Shown: positions 22,170 to 35,692 of the stretch, piece after piece
Numbering within the stretch: position 1 is the first letter of the stretch
Layout of the letters: each line of letters opens with the position of its first letter
NCBI RefSeq assembly: GCF_010015585.1
Contig: NW_022985085.1
Location: 254,384 to 318,383 of the forward strand
DNA from: Eremomyces bilateralis CBS 781.70
Taxonomy: Eukaryota > Ascomycota > Dothideomycetes > Eremomycetales > Eremomycetaceae
Direction of reading: 5' to 3'
Length of the DNA: 64,000 nt
Position numbers and translations under genes: made by a program
Notes under the pieces: generated by a model
Database searches by the model: none
What the model was told of the DNA's origin: nothing
The model's input: the letters and a program-made list of their open reading frames with translations, nothing else

Positions 22170-23587
22170 CTACTTCCAACCCGAATGTTTCATACCCCAT
22201 TCAACCGCGCTGAAAACATCATCGACAATCGCCTTCGGGGGGCAGGATGGCTCGCTTCCGTCCAGATAGACGCCCGTCTTGACGAGAACCGAGTTCCAGC
22301 TCGTCCCGTTCGGCGACTGGTAATTGTTGGCGCCGCGGATGTCCGACTCTACTTCAATATTAGCAAAGTCCGCGTTTCGAACAGGATTCGGATTCGCGAC
22401 AACTCACCGGGATTGTCACCGATCATGTAGACGTTCCGGAGCCCTTCCAGTCCGCACCCGGTACCCGCACCGAGCATCTTGCCCCGCCAGCTGCCGAGGA
22501 CGTTCTCAGCGAACGTGTAGGTGAGCTGGGTCGGCTTTCCCCAGACTTCCTTGTGGAGAATCACACCATTGCCCTCTCCACCAGTAATGCTCCGCCAGAG
22601 CCCATCCAGAGTCTCTCGGAACGCGCCTTGCCCGAGGCGGGAGAGATGCCATCGCGCCGCCCACCAGAGATCGGGATTGCTGAAGTACAAGGGCGGTTGC
22701 CCGTCTTGTTGGTACCCTTTGTTCGGCAGGGAGGGGTGATTGTTCAGCGGCGAGGTGGTCCCGAGATAACCTTGGTGGGAGAGCAGTAGGTCGGTCACGA
22801 TCGTAGTGTCTAAACCCCAATCGCGCGGATCGTTGAAGACGAGGATGCACGTACACCGCAGGTGGTTGCGCAGCGCCGCGTCTGACCCAGGGGACAGCGC
22901 ATGCGGGCCACGGTACACGGGCGCCGGCAGCGGCCGCGAATGTTTCCGATAGTACTCCAGCAGGTGCTTGGAAAACGGCCAGAGGTCAGGATGTGCGGCG
23001 TAGAGATCGCCCGGTGTGATGACGTTCTTGAAGCCATAACTCTCCGCCACCTTTCGACACACGTCGCCGCCCTCCTCGCCGCCAATAACCAGCACCGCCT
23101 CCCCTTTTGCGTCGCCGTGCCCTTTGTACGCTTCTAGCGACGCGAAGGGGGTGTGGCTCTGGACGAAGTTCGCGAGGTCGAGCGGGACCTGGAGCTTGTC
23201 GCTTAGCTCCGCGACGCGGGCCGCCTCGCTGGTGCCTCCGCCATTGGTAAGGAGGATGAATGGGATTTTCTGAGACTGTAGAAGGGACAAGGCTTCGCTC
23301 GCGCGGGGGATGGGGGTCGCTGCTCGCAATAGAACGCCGTCGATGCTAGGGGAATGGGTTAGCTATGGTCTCTTAGGGAGAACGGGACGACCGTGAACGT
23401 ACTCAAACACAAAGGCAAAGTCGGGCACCTTCGACGGCGCGGAAGCCTTCTGAAATGATCTATACACTGGAGGAACTGCTACGGGTCGGTACGTACGACC
23501 GGCAGGTCGCGATACGCGTCCGGAGAACAGCAGCGGACTCCGGAAGACGGTCCGGCCAAACGAGACGCCGGGGGCCATGGTGGCCAC
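22170..23587 (-). CDS. HAD-superfamily hydrolase, CECR5/TIGR01456 type
   Basis: Exons 23587-23403, 23345-22408, 22348-22170 (433 aa). It is a subfamily-IIA HAD phosphatase-like protein; fungal and animal members are mitochondrial. HAD motif I, FAFVFDIDGVLL, is created across the first splice (GA|C), with the nucleophile Asp and the general acid Asp. Motif II is FILLTNGGG. Motif IV/V is MIGDNPESDIRGANNY, across the second splice, with the Mg-binding Asp. The NSVLVKTGVYLDG block is typical of the family. The first 45 residues are Arg/Ser-rich with few acidic residues and could be a mitochondrial targeting peptide. The substrate is unknown. Exon frames and length (about 400-430 aa in fungi) agree. 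Confidence 0.9.
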
Positions 23588-24569
23588 GTAGAGAGCGAAC
23601 CGGAAACAAAACGAAGGCGGGAAGATTGTCTAGAATTTGCAAAACATTACGGTTGGTTGGTACACTGGGGGATGAGCTTGAAGTTTGGTCTGGCCCGCTG
23701 TCCCGCACCTCCAGATAAAGGCGGAGGGAAGACCCCACTCGTATATCAACCAACGTCCATCATATATCTAATATCACCCATCCAACACAACTCTACAAGT
23801 ATTGCGAAGGGGCGTGATACCTTTGACAATCAAATTAGTTTAGATAAGTAAGGGTGTTAGCCATAAAATCAACCACTAAAATGGAACCAATGATCTCAAA
23901 GGGTTTCAACTAGAAGGATCTTCGATTTGCAGCCACCATTGTATCTACCATCCCCGATCGACTCCACGGCGGTCACCGGATTCCGGTATGCCACTCCATG
24001 TCCTCCGCTGTTTACTCGGGCGCAGCGCTTCGAGCTTTACCATATATGTATGATTTGCCCACTAGGGGCCTTCCAGCTCGGATCACAAAGTTGAAGGCGA
24101 AGAAGCCGGTCCCCGATCCCACCGCCGAATCTCTTCTGTTCTTCGTTTCCTCGCATCGACATGGTCTGTCCATCCTTCCCTCCAGTGCACCACTTCCATT
24201 CGCGCTCCTGTATAAGAGAGCATGTATGCGCATTCCTCGCCAGTGCGTTGCTCCCCTCGCATATCAATACCACGCTCGTTCGGCAAATGTTATGCCACGG
24301 GTTTGAACGGTGCCTAACTGCGCAGGGTCGAAACAACCTTTCCAATTCCCGACGGGAGGCTCGAGAGCACCCTCCAGACGTTTACATGCGACTGGACATA
24401 CAAAACACCGCAAAGGGTCAACGTAGCATATCGCAAAATCCGTTGTCACGCCGACCGAAGGATAACCAATGTTCGGGCCGAATGGCGTCGTGGCAGCATC
24501 GGAAGCCAAGGCGCGAAGCGAGGCGTTCCGATGAAAGCCGTGTGGGCGTTCGAACACCGCTCCTCAGCT
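23588..24569. other. Intergenic region
   Basis: 982 bases, holding the promoter of the HAD hydrolase at the left and the 3' flank of pbp1 at the right. The short frames on both strands look random. Confidence 0.4.
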
Positions 24570-27500
24570 TCATTTGTGGTCATCGCCCGCTCCCTCCATC
24601 GCGTGTCCCGCTGGCGGTTGTGGAGGCCCTTGCGAGTGTATGGCGGCGGGATTGAGGGGCACCGGTTGCGCGTGGGTGCCGCTCGGCGTGCCGCGGTGCG
24701 GATGCTGCGGAAAATGGTGGTGTTGGTGCGGGCTCGTCCCGTACGGCTGCTGTGGGTACGGACCGCGCATCTGCGTGCCTGGAGTGTTGCCGTTAGTTGA
24801 TGGACGTCGCGTGTCGTTGCGGATGTAGCTTGAAGCAGAAATAGTACGCGAAGAAGGGCCAGAAGACAGTGGAGTTAGATTGCGAGATTTGACAAGGCGA
24901 GCGGAAAGGGGTGCCAGTTGTTGACCGGGCATGATGGCGTGAGGAAGCGGATCAGAAGAACTGCGGAAGGAGGGAGAGGAAACCACAGGAGAAACCATAC
25001 CTGGTCCATTGTTTGGCGGGAACATAGGACCACCTGGTCCGTTTGCTTGCATGTACATCACCGGCTGTTGATGACCTTGCTGCGACCCTTGATGGCTCAT
25101 CATCGCAGGCCTTGGGCTCGGATATCCGTTCGGCCCAGGTCCCATGCCGCCCGGTTGATGAGGATACACATTCGTTGGAACCGGGGAGTATACTTGCATC
25201 TGAGGATTCATCATCGGCACGTATCCTCCGCTCGAGTGCTGTTGCGTCATCATGTGGCCACCCATGGGCCCACCATGCGAGTTGCCGAACTGCGGCCCGC
25301 CTGGATATGGCCGCATGTTCATACCCTGGGCCGCACCTGGTCCCATACCGTTGTAGGGAATAAACTGGACGGGTGCTTGAGTGTTACCGCCATATGTCAT
25401 GACAGGTTGAGACGCCCTGGGTGAAGGGTGCACCTGTCCTGGGTAATGCATGCGGTGCTCGTCGAAGGACGCTGGTCCACCGGGAATCATATGCGGTTGG
25501 GCCGGCATATGGCGAGGAGTGTGCTGAGGAGTATGTTGCGGAGGTCCAACGGAAGGGCCATGTTGCATATGAGGAGGGAGTTGATGGTGGTGAGGCATAG
25601 GTCCGTTCGGTACCATCGCGTGCGGTGGTGAAACGGATGGAGGTCCGATGGTCTTTTCGAACATGTCAATATATGACTTCTCCTTGTTCGCTTCGGGGGC
25701 GTCCCAAACAGGTGGGGTTCGATATGCGTTGGGGATTCCACCGTTGTGAGTGTAATCCCTCTTCTCTGCTTCAGCTTCCTTCTTCATTCGCTTGATAGGA
25801 TTGAAATAATCATCAAGCGAGGGTCGATCGGATGTGGGCTTCGGCTTGCCTTCGAAGAAATGTGTGGCCGATTGGCCTCGAGGCTCGATTCGCTGCCGGC
25901 TGTCTGTCCGAGGGCTCGAAGCGCTGCTTGGATTTTGACTAGGCGTGAATGGCGAACCACCGGGTCTAAATTCCATGGCCTGAACATTGAACCGTGCGGT
26001 TCCAGAAGGACTTTGCAACGCCGACATGTTCCCAGCCATTGGTCCGGCTGGAATAGGTTGGATTGGGTGCGGCATGTTGCCAATGGATGGGCCGCGATGT
26101 TGCTGACGATTGTCCTGCAGCCGTTGGCTGAGACCACCTCGCTGAGGGCCTTGAGGTAACATGCCGGCGGCCAGGGACCTGTCGCCCCGAAGTGAATTGT
26201 AAGGACCTTGATTGCCGCGGTTACGCTGTTGGCCTTGACGATCTGATGGAATGGTTGGAATTGCATGAGCAACATCTGGTTTGGCCGCGGAAGGTTTCGT
26301 GGTGGCTGATTCGGTAGCAGCGGTGCTGCCCGAAGGAACCGATGCGGCTGTCTTCATGGGTTGAGGGTCGTTTGCATTATGCGCTGCTTTGGCGACAATT
26401 TCCTTCTGCTTCACCTTGTCTTTCGCAAGGATCGGAACAAGATCTTGCGGGATCGGGGTGTGCAACTTGAAGTCCTTTGCGAACTTTTTGAGGTCGTTCA
26501 GTTTCACTTGCTTATCAGCACGTGCATTTTTCCGCGCTTGTTCTTGAAGTCGGAGTTTCTCGACAGCAGAGAACTGTTTGAAAGAGTCGAGTACATCAAG
26601 TTCGACGGTCGCCGTGGCGTTTTCACCTCGGACACGTTTGCGGCTTGCGTCTGCCACTAAAGGAATTAGATGTCTCGACTCCGCTGTCATACTATTTGCG
26701 GCTCTGGGTCCTGGTTTAGAAGCTTCCAGTTTGGTAGGTCGGATTTCCGCCTCCTGCGGTTTCGGCGGAGCACTGGCATTTTTCCGTGCCATAGGTGCTG
26801 CCTGTGTGGGTGCTCCAGCCTGGGATGGGTGAGTCTCAGCACTCTTATCGTCCACGACCTGAGGCTTGGCCAGTTGAGAGGAGATAATGGCAGGGTCGGC
26901 TGCGGCTGCTCCACTGGCTTGTTGAGCTCTCCTTGCTGGTGGTTGGTATTTGTTAGGCTGGCCCATTGCCAATGGAGTATGCTCCCGTTGGACTCCGCTA
27001 TATCTGTAATAATCTTAAGTCACAATTCCTTAGCCTGACTGGGGAATACGTACTTCGACTCCTCATCGGCGCCATCATCTGCTTGGGACAATCCTCGTTC
27101 CTCCGCGACATGGGACGTCAAGGCACCGCTGGATTCGATTTCTCTGGCGATCCGGTCCGCCTGCGCCACTCGTTGCTTATAGAGAGGGTGGCTACGGTCG
27201 ATTTTGGTGGTGTAAATATTCTCATCGTAGTCACTCTTTGCTCCGTACAGGCGCTCATTGGCCTCGAATTGGTCCCACGTGCCGTGAGACTTGTCATCGA
27301 GTGACAGTTGCACATTGTCATTCGGTTCGGCTTCCCACCGTTGTAGGTTTCGCTCTCGCATGGCCAGGTTGCCCGAGATGTCTGCATCAGTCTTGAAGGC
27401 GCCGGGAGTCCCATTCTGGGACTTCGATTGAACAACATCTGTATCCACTTGGAGAGCGCAAAGATCGATGACATCTGCAGTGTCAAATGACATTGTATGG

Positions 27501-28334
27501 TTCTCACCAGTGCCAATGTAGTCGTCGGCGGTAGAGACGCCATTAGATTGTTCATTGTGTGGGAGAGCTTTCTTGACCATCTTCAAAACATATCGACTTT
27601 CGGGGGATCCAACCGTGGAACCAGAGAATATGCCATGGAATTGATCGCCGGTCTTTGTAGTGATAGTGCATGGGCGACCCTAAAGCGAAGAAACTCAAGT
27701 TAGCAAGTGGTCATGATAATATCAACAACATATTTTCAACTAAGATGTAGAGTCTGAAGCTGAAAAGTTAGAAGACTTACGATAAAAGAAGCCAACAGAA
27801 ACGACAGCCTATCATTGGCATGCTTCTCTGCTGAGCCGGCCTCCATTGTAGGTGTTGAGGAAGTCTTGGTAGACGTCTGAGATTTCGGAGTGTTCAGGAC
27901 ACCATTGGAGACGTTTGTGTTCGAGGACTTCTGGGTGATAGGGTTCGGGCCAGTCCAGGCCTTGGGTGTAGGCGTTTTCCTAGCACGCGGGAAGCACATC
28001 AGCACGTGTAATAGTCGCGTTATGCCTGTGACTGAGGATCCTAGAGGAGAAGCGTATCTGATAGAGGGCTGACGCGATCACAGGTATCATGTGTATACTT
28101 TGCATCCCGCTTGCCAAGAAAGAGATGATCGCGCTTCACCGCTGATAATTGGACTGACACAAGAACGGACTAATCCGTACAATCCAATTGAAAGAGTGAC
28201 ATTGGGGTTCCCCGGTTGAGTGCAAGGAGCACTGAGACAACAAGAGCCAAAATGGAAACTCACCTGGAAGTCCCCTCCATTGGGCTAGCATTCTGCTTTC
28301 GCGCAGCATCCAACGGCTTTGCACTCATCGTCAT
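24570..28334 (-). CDS. pbp1: Ataxin-2 homologue Pbp1
   Basis: Exons 28334-28264, 27979-27781, 27679-27054, 27003-24570 (1109 aa). Pbp1 binds poly(A)-binding protein and RNA, promotes stress-granule formation and regulates polyadenylation. The Lsm-like ataxin domain spans exons 2-3: RLSFLLASFIGRPCTITTKT, with the HGIFSGS turn, to about residue 130. The LsmAD domain follows near residues 220-275 (WDQFEANERLYGAKSDYDEN, DRSHPLYKQR). The C-terminal 800 residues are Pro/Gln/Gly/Met-rich and disordered, with many PQHTP/HM repeats. YNGMG-like aromatic spacings there are typical of phase-separating ataxin-2 tails. Two in-frame ATGs (28334 and 28328) are possible starts. The first intron is unusually long for this window (284 nt). 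The long upstream region may contain leader sequence. Confidence 0.92.
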
Positions 28335-29919
28335 ACCTCACTCTCACGCACACGCGAGTCGATGAAGGATTTCACTGGGCATTGGCCAGCCGGAGACCGG
28401 GACCGACGCGGATGGCTGGAAGTTCCACACACGATGCAGGAGCAAAGGATTGCCAAGCAACGGGTGGTGTGGGATGAGGATAACCGATGAAAGGTAAGAT
28501 CGGAAGAGGAAGAGCAAGTCCGCAAGAGAGACAAGCCAGGAGAATGCAGAGGACGTGTCGGGGTGAGAGAGTGAGAAAGAAGGCTCCGTCAACGTGGTGA
28601 AGCAACGAAGGCCAACGGCGCAAGGGGAGGAAAGCGGTCACAGTGACAGACGACGAGACGCACGATCGGGAGTGAAAAGGAGGGAACAACGAGGATCTGC
28701 AGATGGAGGAGCAGTGATGGGAGCAAGAAATAGCTTAGAAGAGAGGATGGGATAATATTGGGGATGGGGAATAGGTGTTGGAAGTGAGTGAGAGGAGTGT
28801 CTGGGGGAAGGTTTACGTTGATTTCCAGTTGATTTCCTGCTGGAGATGAATGGGCGGAAAGAATGGCGCGACGTGAGTGGTGGCCCTTAGTTACTGGTGG
28901 GTGAGTCGCTGTGGTGAGTGTCGCAGCCGGGAGCTAGAGCCACTGGTCGCTCGCTTGGCGATCCGGATGACCTGTGCATACAACTGATACACCCAACGTG
29001 CTGGCAATGAGCTGGAGAGTGTCGAATAGCAATAGCAATTACTCGGTGGTGTTATTATCAATTGGTGAAGTCAAGTACTGCTCAAAAGGGCAGATGGGGA
29101 TGATGCAGTAGGAAGTGGAAATGGTAGTGGAAATGGTAGTGCAAATGGCATCGGAGAGACCAGCTCACACAGAGACAACATACACCAGAGCCAGAGTCCA
29201 GACTTCACTGTTTCATCATTTAGGCCTTCAGGGTATTCATTCTTAGTGGTCTGAGGTCGGAGCTGCTGGCTGCAGGTGGGCTGGAAACGGACAGGGAGTT
29301 GTCTATCTCTGGCATGGTCCTCCTACTCACCCACACTTTCCGCTGCTGAGACAACCAAGTAGTACATTAAAGAACTGCCAGCGGATTTCCCGACTTTCAA
29401 ACTAGATTGTTTTCCGAGGCGATGGCTTTGGATATATCAAACCCTCGAGCAGTCCTTCTTATTGCAAACACGAAAGTTGCTGAGCATCCGCACCGATAGT
29501 TAGCGACGTTCACTTTCAGGGGTCGTCACCTTAAGTGTTTCCGCTCCGTGATCCGCAGCTCCGCTCCACCCTGGCTTGTTTCCACGGCGATCATTCAGCT
29601 CCTCAGCAGCACAAAACTACAACACATGACCCCGGAAACATCACAGCTGTTCCGATTCGGCAGGAGCGGACTGTTCCCATCACGCTGCCAAGGCCCAAGG
29701 GCAAACCCTGGGGAACCCCAGCCGGCCATACGAATCTATTCGTGCTGTAGGAACGGGCTATTATTAAATCCAATACTTTATCACGATACCTTACCCTGAG
29801 TCCCGAACCAATCGCCCTCGGGAAGCCCGTGAGACGCCCCGAGCTGAGTCTCTTTAGACCTCGACCTTCGCTATTTTCCTCGCGTTTCTCATCTAGACTG
29901 TACTTCGTTGCTATATCGC
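28335..29919. promoter_or_regulatory. Divergent promoter region between pbp1 and bud6
   Basis: About 1.6 kb. The pbp1-proximal 500 bases are purine-rich on the + strand, so pyrimidine-rich in pbp1 sense, like a leader. A short 12-base tandem motif lies near 29112-29150 (annotated separately). No open frame is convincing. Confidence 0.45.
29112..29150 (+). repeat. Short imperfect tandem repeat
   Basis: About three copies of the 12-base unit GGAAATGGTAGT, with single changes (GTGGAAATGGTAGTGCAAATGG). It sits in the pbp1/bud6 intergenic region. It is probably a minor microsatellite-like expansion. Confidence 0.6.
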
Positions 29920-32900
29920 ATGTTCTCCCCTGAAGCGATGAATCCAGTGACCGACGAGCCCGGGTCGCGCTCGTCGGGCTCCAACCGCTCTTCACAGCAA
30001 TCGTCGCGCCGTCAAAATGTTAGATGCCACCAATATAACCGTTATGGTCTCCGTATAGAAGCTGACTGTCGATAACAGCCCCAGGCCCAGCTATCGCAAA
30101 TCGAAAAGAGCGTCACCCATCTCCTCGTCGCCACGAAGCAGCTCCTCGAGACCCTCACCGACTGGTCGCGCCGACAAGCAAACGAGAATTCCGTGTCGGA
30201 CGTATATGTTAGACTCGGGTACGAGTTCAACATCGCATGCCGCGCCTTCAACGCGATCGGGGTCGAGACTCAGGATCTGGGCCCCGTTCCCGATCTATTA
30301 CGCGGGATCCTCGAAGAGACCCTCTCCCAAGAAGCGTCCCAAGCCAGCCTTGATCGCTTTCTACCACGGATACGCGATATCATTATCAATCTGCTTCACG
30401 GTCTGAAAAAGAAACAGCAGCGATTACGACAACGAGCAGGCCGAGGCGATCTGCCAAATGGTACAACCTCAAGAGTAGGAAGCGGAGGAAGCCTGGAGGC
30501 AGAACTGGATGCACAATCTGAAAAACCAAGTCAAAGACCGCAACGACAAGGGAGTGCGGATTTTACTGCCGAGAGTTCGGAGATTCCTCCACGGACCTCC
30601 TCTTCATCCGGTGGCACCGGACTGGCGCGCTATAGCATGTCAGGCGGCCGCCAGAAACGCAATACTTCATTGACGGATGCCACACGGGATTCGTCGTCAT
30701 CGCTCTCCAGTAACGCATTGCAGAACATCCCAGTCATCGCCCCGTACCCCCAAGAAGATACGATCCCCACCCCAATCCAACCGGCGCCTTCCCCATCGTA
30801 TAACTCCAGCCAAGACTTCCCTCATCCACCACCCCCGCCTCCACCGCCACCGAAACAGGAGGATGCGCTGCTGGCCCTCCAGCGAGGCGGAGACTTGGAG
30901 AGGAGGGCGTCCCGGAGGTTTTCGTCCTACCAAATCAATAAACAGCTCGGACTTCCCGCCAGCCAGAACTCGCCGATCCCGAATCGGGGGCGTGATATCC
31001 GCGACTCTGTCAATGCGGCCCGAATGAGAAATTCCGTGCTGCATAGCCGGTCCAAATCCACGCAACCACTGGGTGGTGGATCGCCGTCAAGGCCCAAAGC
31101 TATTTCGCCATCGCGGATATCGGAGGAGAGTGGCGAGGAGGACACCGGGTCGTTTGCGACCTTGGTGAGGCAACCCGTCGAATTGGAGGACCGAGGTCCT
31201 GTCGCGAACCTTTCATCGATCTCAGAACCGGAGCTGGGCGCGACAATCAGCAGCCCGGTGCGAGAACTAGTGCTCACCCCAGAACCTGAACCTACCAAAC
31301 CTCCCGTTGCAGAACTCCCGGTACGGAGTAAATCGCGCGGCGAAACGAAGTCGCCCATCCCCACACCGTCACCACGACCATACGTGGCCGAGGAGTCGCC
31401 GCCTCCGGGCAAGGAGCTGACGCTATATTTGAAATACAAGAGCCGAGTCAAAAAGTTTGTCCTGGAGAATGGGTACGAGGAGTTGACGATCCCTCGCCTC
31501 CAGCTGGCATTTATCGAAAAGTTCGCATGGAATACTCACAATAATGGCGTCGATCTCCCTGCGATCTACATCGAAGATCAGGGCGCTCGGTACGAACTAG
31601 AAGATCTCAACGATGTGAAGAATCATTCCATCCTCGCTCTCAATGTGGAGGAGCTGGATGAGGTGAAACGCTCCATCGACGATGGCCTCAATGGGCTACG
31701 ATCGATGGTGGAAGGACTCAAGTCGGCGATGGAGGTGCAGCAAGCCTCTCTTCAGCGGGTATCAGAGGCACAACAATCTACGGCCCGGGACATTGCCGGG
31801 ATGACAGCCGCACCCCCCTTGGCTGCGCCCAACCAGAGCGCATCATCTCTACAGCCCGCCATCGCACGCTCTCTCTCCCAGCGTGAATCCACCGGTCAGA
31901 TCACCGAAGTGCAGACGCTACGCCGCGACCTTGCCGTTATGCGGCAGACGTATTCATCCTTCCTGTCCGAGGTCCAAGCATCCATGGCCGACGTTCGTAC
32001 CAAGGCTGCCTCGGTCAAGACCGTCGCCTTCAAAGCCGCCATGTCCGACCTTGAAGGCGAGCGCGGCCGAGCGTACCTCAACGAAGGAAAGAAGACGGTC
32101 ACGGACGACTCGAAGAAATTGGTCGACCGCGTCGATGAGGTGCAGGACTCCATCGAGGATCTCCGCAAGGACGTGGTCCTCCGGGGCGTCCGACCCCTGC
32201 CGCGGCAACTGGAGACGGTAGCCAAGGACATCAGCCAGGCCACGGCGGAGCTGAAGAAGATGCAGGACGCCCTCAAGCGCGAGAAACCCGTGTGGACCAA
32301 GATTTGGGAGAAGGAGCTGCAAGTGGTGTGCGACGAGCGGGACCTGCTCACCATGCAGGAAGAGCTGGCCGCCGACCTCGAAGACGACCTCGAGAAAGCC
32401 GCGCAGACCTTCTCCCTCGTCGAGCAGGCCACCAAGCAGCAGAACCTCCAGAACGCGCAGAACGCCCAGGCCGCCAACCGCACGGGTAGCCGGCAGCTGC
32501 AGGCGGTGGCGCTGGACAAGGCGGTAGACCCGCGGCTGGCCAAGGACGGGGTGCTCGGCGAGGTGCGCGCGCTACAGCCGAACCACGAGTCGCGGCTCGA
32601 GGCAATCGAGCGGGCGGAGCGGGCGCGGCAGCGCGAGCTGGCGAACCGGTCGGATGACGCGTTCAAGAAGGAGCTGGGCAGCTTCGTGGACGAGGGGAAG
32701 CTGAAGCGGAGCGGGGGGGTGGAGGAGGCGGAGCGGTTGCGGAAGGCGAAGGATATCAGGATCCGGCAGGAGGTGTGGGAAAGGCAGCAGGCGAGGGCAA
32801 ATGGGAAGGTGGCGGAGCGGAGTGGGAGTGGAGGGGCGCCCGCGGAGCGGGGTGGGAAGGAACGGGAGGGGAGCACGACGAGTCTGGATGTGTCCACGGC

Positions 32901-32961
32901 GGACACCAGTGCGAGCTCGCCAGAGGCGGCGTATCAGGATGCCAATGAAGCGCCTCTATGA
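29920..32961 (+). CDS. bud6: Actin/formin-interacting polarity factor Bud6 (Aip3)
   Basis: Exons 29920-30018 and 30079-32961 (993 aa from the first ATG, 987 aa from the in-frame ATG at 29938). Bud6 is a nucleation-promoting factor that works with formins at the polarisome and hyphal tip. The N-terminus across the intron, QIEKSVTHLLVATKQLLETL, is the conserved Bud6 helix. A Ser/Pro-rich disordered stretch with a polyproline run follows (residues about 120-430). The Aip3/Bud6 core begins at LTLYLKYKSRVKKFVLENGY and includes IPRLQLAFIEKFAW, DLPAIYIEDQGARYELEDLN and a long coiled coil from about residue 520. The C-terminal end is acidic/basic mixed and Ser-rich. A single 60-nt intron with a GTTAGA donor is needed to join the N-terminal helix. 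Confidence 0.92.
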
Positions 32962-33580
32962 GGCGCAGATTGAGTGGTTCACGTTGGGTAGTGACAGTCT
33001 TTTGGATGGGAGGGAAACACTTGGATATATGTAGGCTGAGGGTGGTTTACTCATACATTATTTTATTATACCAACGACATTTTATTCTTGGAACGCCAAC
33101 ATTCTGCCTCTCCAATCATAACATGAGCTCAAGTCTATGAATTCATGAATTGGCATGTCTGAACTAATGAAATGAACATTCAACATTGGCTGAGGGGTTT
33201 GCTTGCTGCAGACCTGCCGTGCCTGTTTTGGTGGTGCAAGTGGATCGCGCTAGAGGCCGATTTTGACCCAAAACAGCAAGCGCGACGAGGCGCGGTGACG
33301 AAGATGGCAAGAGCGCGGGTTTCACAGGGCAACCGCCAATCAGCGCTCGCGTAAACAAGGCCCAGCAACAACCGTCTGGACTCTTCCAATTATCACCGAC
33401 GTTCCTTCTCTTCGATCAGTGATGAAGTGGTAATCTTCATATCAATTGACCTTCAGTTACAATCAATCTATCATTCCCAGGCTTGGAGCCACAGTTAAAC
33501 ACCGCAATCTTGATAGATTTCAAACCCCGACAAGCCACCCGGCACGCAATTTCCCAGAACCCCCTGTCGATTCCCAAACA
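32962..33580. other. Intergenic region
   Basis: 619 bases between two + strand genes, A/T-rich in 33030-33180. No gene seen. It should contain the promoter of the gene at 33581. Confidence 0.4.
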
Positions 33581-35692
33581 ATGCCTCGCCAGACACGCGC
33601 TGCCCTCCGCGCTCAGGCCAGCGCCGACATCCACACCGACGCCGACGCCGACCTCGACACCTCGACCTCTACCAATACGCCTGTCGAACTTACTACTACG
33701 AACGACTCTGACGCCGAAAACCACGCGCGAGCACCCCTAGGCGAGATTGCGATGAACGAGGTTGACGCATTGACCGCGCAGGAACTGGATCCGATTGATC
33801 TGAAGACGGGGATGGCGCCGACGGGGACGGTTAAGAAGGGCCGAGGGAGGGGGAGGAATAAGGGTGGGATGAAAGGGGGGGATGGAGATCGAACGGCGGA
33901 GGCTACGGCCGGAGAGCAGGGTGAGGAGCCGATAGAGGTTGGCGATGTTTTGATGCAAGTTGAGGAGCCGACTGCAGAGGCAAAGAAGGGTACGTTACGT
34001 GAGCTATGCTTGGGATTGAGCCATGTCTAACTGATAATCCCAGTTGAAGAACCGCAGCAGCCGAGTCCAGTCAAACGGACCCGTTCGACAAGACGGACCC
34101 GTGCAACAGCCAAGGAAGATGAGATCTCATGCACCGACGTTCCAACAACCGACGAGAAGCCCACATCTTTGGCCACAGATGCTAGTGAGGAATCAGAGTC
34201 CAATCAAGTAGATCCAGTTGTCAACACCGCGGCATCAATCGAGGCTATGGAGTTGGGGAGCAGTGAGATACAGCGCCATGATGCTCTTATTACGGAAGCA
34301 AGCACGAACGAGGAGGAACCCCCAACAAAGGCCGATTCCGTGCTTCCTCTGGCTGATATACCTTTATATTCTCCTTCGGGCAAACATCTACGCCCCGAGG
34401 ACTCGATCGAAGCGATGGACGACCTCGAGGATGCGATCGAAGCCATTGGCAACGCCATTCCCAATCTTGAAGTCCGCAACCCTGCCCCTGAGAAGCGTAA
34501 AAGTGTCTCGAATTCCCCTGCAGCGAAAAGCCCGAAACCCGTGTCGGATATTGGTCACTCTTCCGCCACAAAGCCACTGACACCAGCGGCGAGGCAGCCA
34601 GGGCAAATTACACCGAAAGGCACGACTTCAGTCACTCGGAGCACTTCCACCCTCCTTCGCTCCGCGAGCACCAAGGCCGCACCGAAGCCGAAGGCTCCTC
34701 TTCCTTCTACTTCCAAATCCATATTGACCATCAAGCCCAAAACATCGAATACGATGCCACCGGGTACGAAGCGGCGACCTATTTCCCTGCAATTTCCACC
34801 CGCTCCAGGGCCGATAAAATCGAGCAAGCCGCCTACTCAATCGACCTTCACGCTTCCCGGTGAAGCGATCGCCGCGAAGCTCAAGGCAGCTCGTGAAGCG
34901 AGGTTGGCTGCCGCAGAGGAGGAGGCAAAGAAACGTCGTGAGTTCAAGGCACGGCCGGTACCAAAGGCGACCGCTGGAACAGTCACCGTGCACGTACGAA
35001 AGACGACTGCGAGCATAGCTAGGGAGAGTATGATTCGCGGCGAGGTTTCGGTGGCTGGAAACTCGAGAGCATCGTCCGCGAGCAGACCGAGTGTGGCTGC
35101 TAGTGGCAATGGCACTATTAAGCCAAATACGTTAAAGAGGGCGTCTATCGCGGGTGTCGCGATTCCTCCTCCCAGGCCGGCTGCGAAGGAGACGATCATG
35201 AAGCTGACCCGTCCATCATCGATCGCCGGTGCGCCTGCCACATCCATCACCAGCACCAAGCGTGCATCCACGCTGCTGAAGACCGCATCTACCTCGTCTT
35301 CCGCCACGTCGACGATCGCAAAGCGTCCATCGACCCTCGCAACCAAGCCACGCCCTACCTCCACCCATCTCGCCCCCACACCGCCCACCCGCCGCCCCTC
35401 CACTGTAGCGAGCAACTCGTCCGCGTCCGGACCCTCAGCCGCGTCCAAGCCCTCCGTCACGGCCACCGACCTCGCGACGCAGAAGGTCAAGGCGCGGGAG
35501 ATCTTCAACCGGGACAAGGTGGAGAAGGAGGATCGGGAGCGGCAGCGGCGGGAGAAGGAGGACGGGGCGCGGAAGGCGAGGGCAGAGGCGGCGGAGCGGG
35601 GTCGGTTGGCGAGTCGGGAGTGGGCGGAGAGGCAGCGGTTGAGAGCGTTGGCGACGGGGACGGGGAGGAAGGTAGAGGCGATGGCGAACTAG
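33581..35692 (+). CDS. Basic low-complexity coiled-coil protein with TPX2-like blocks
   Basis: Exons 33581-33989 and 34044-35692 (685 aa). The protein is rich in Ser/Thr/Ala/Lys and mostly disordered, with basic runs (KKGRGRGRNKGGMKGG; PVKRTRSTRRTRATAKED). Two segments resemble the fungal/animal TPX2 repeat pattern. One is FTLPGEAIAAKLKAAREA followed by RREFKARPVPKATAGTVTV, around residues 405-450. The other is a charged coiled coil near the C-terminus, starting KAREIFNRDKVEKEDRERQR. This would suggest microtubule or spindle binding, but it is inference from a short pattern only. Ala/Ser/Thr/Pro repeats with RPSTLATK-like units lie between them. No intron other than the 54-nt one is required. 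The ATG at 33581 is the first in frame. Confidence 0.75.
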
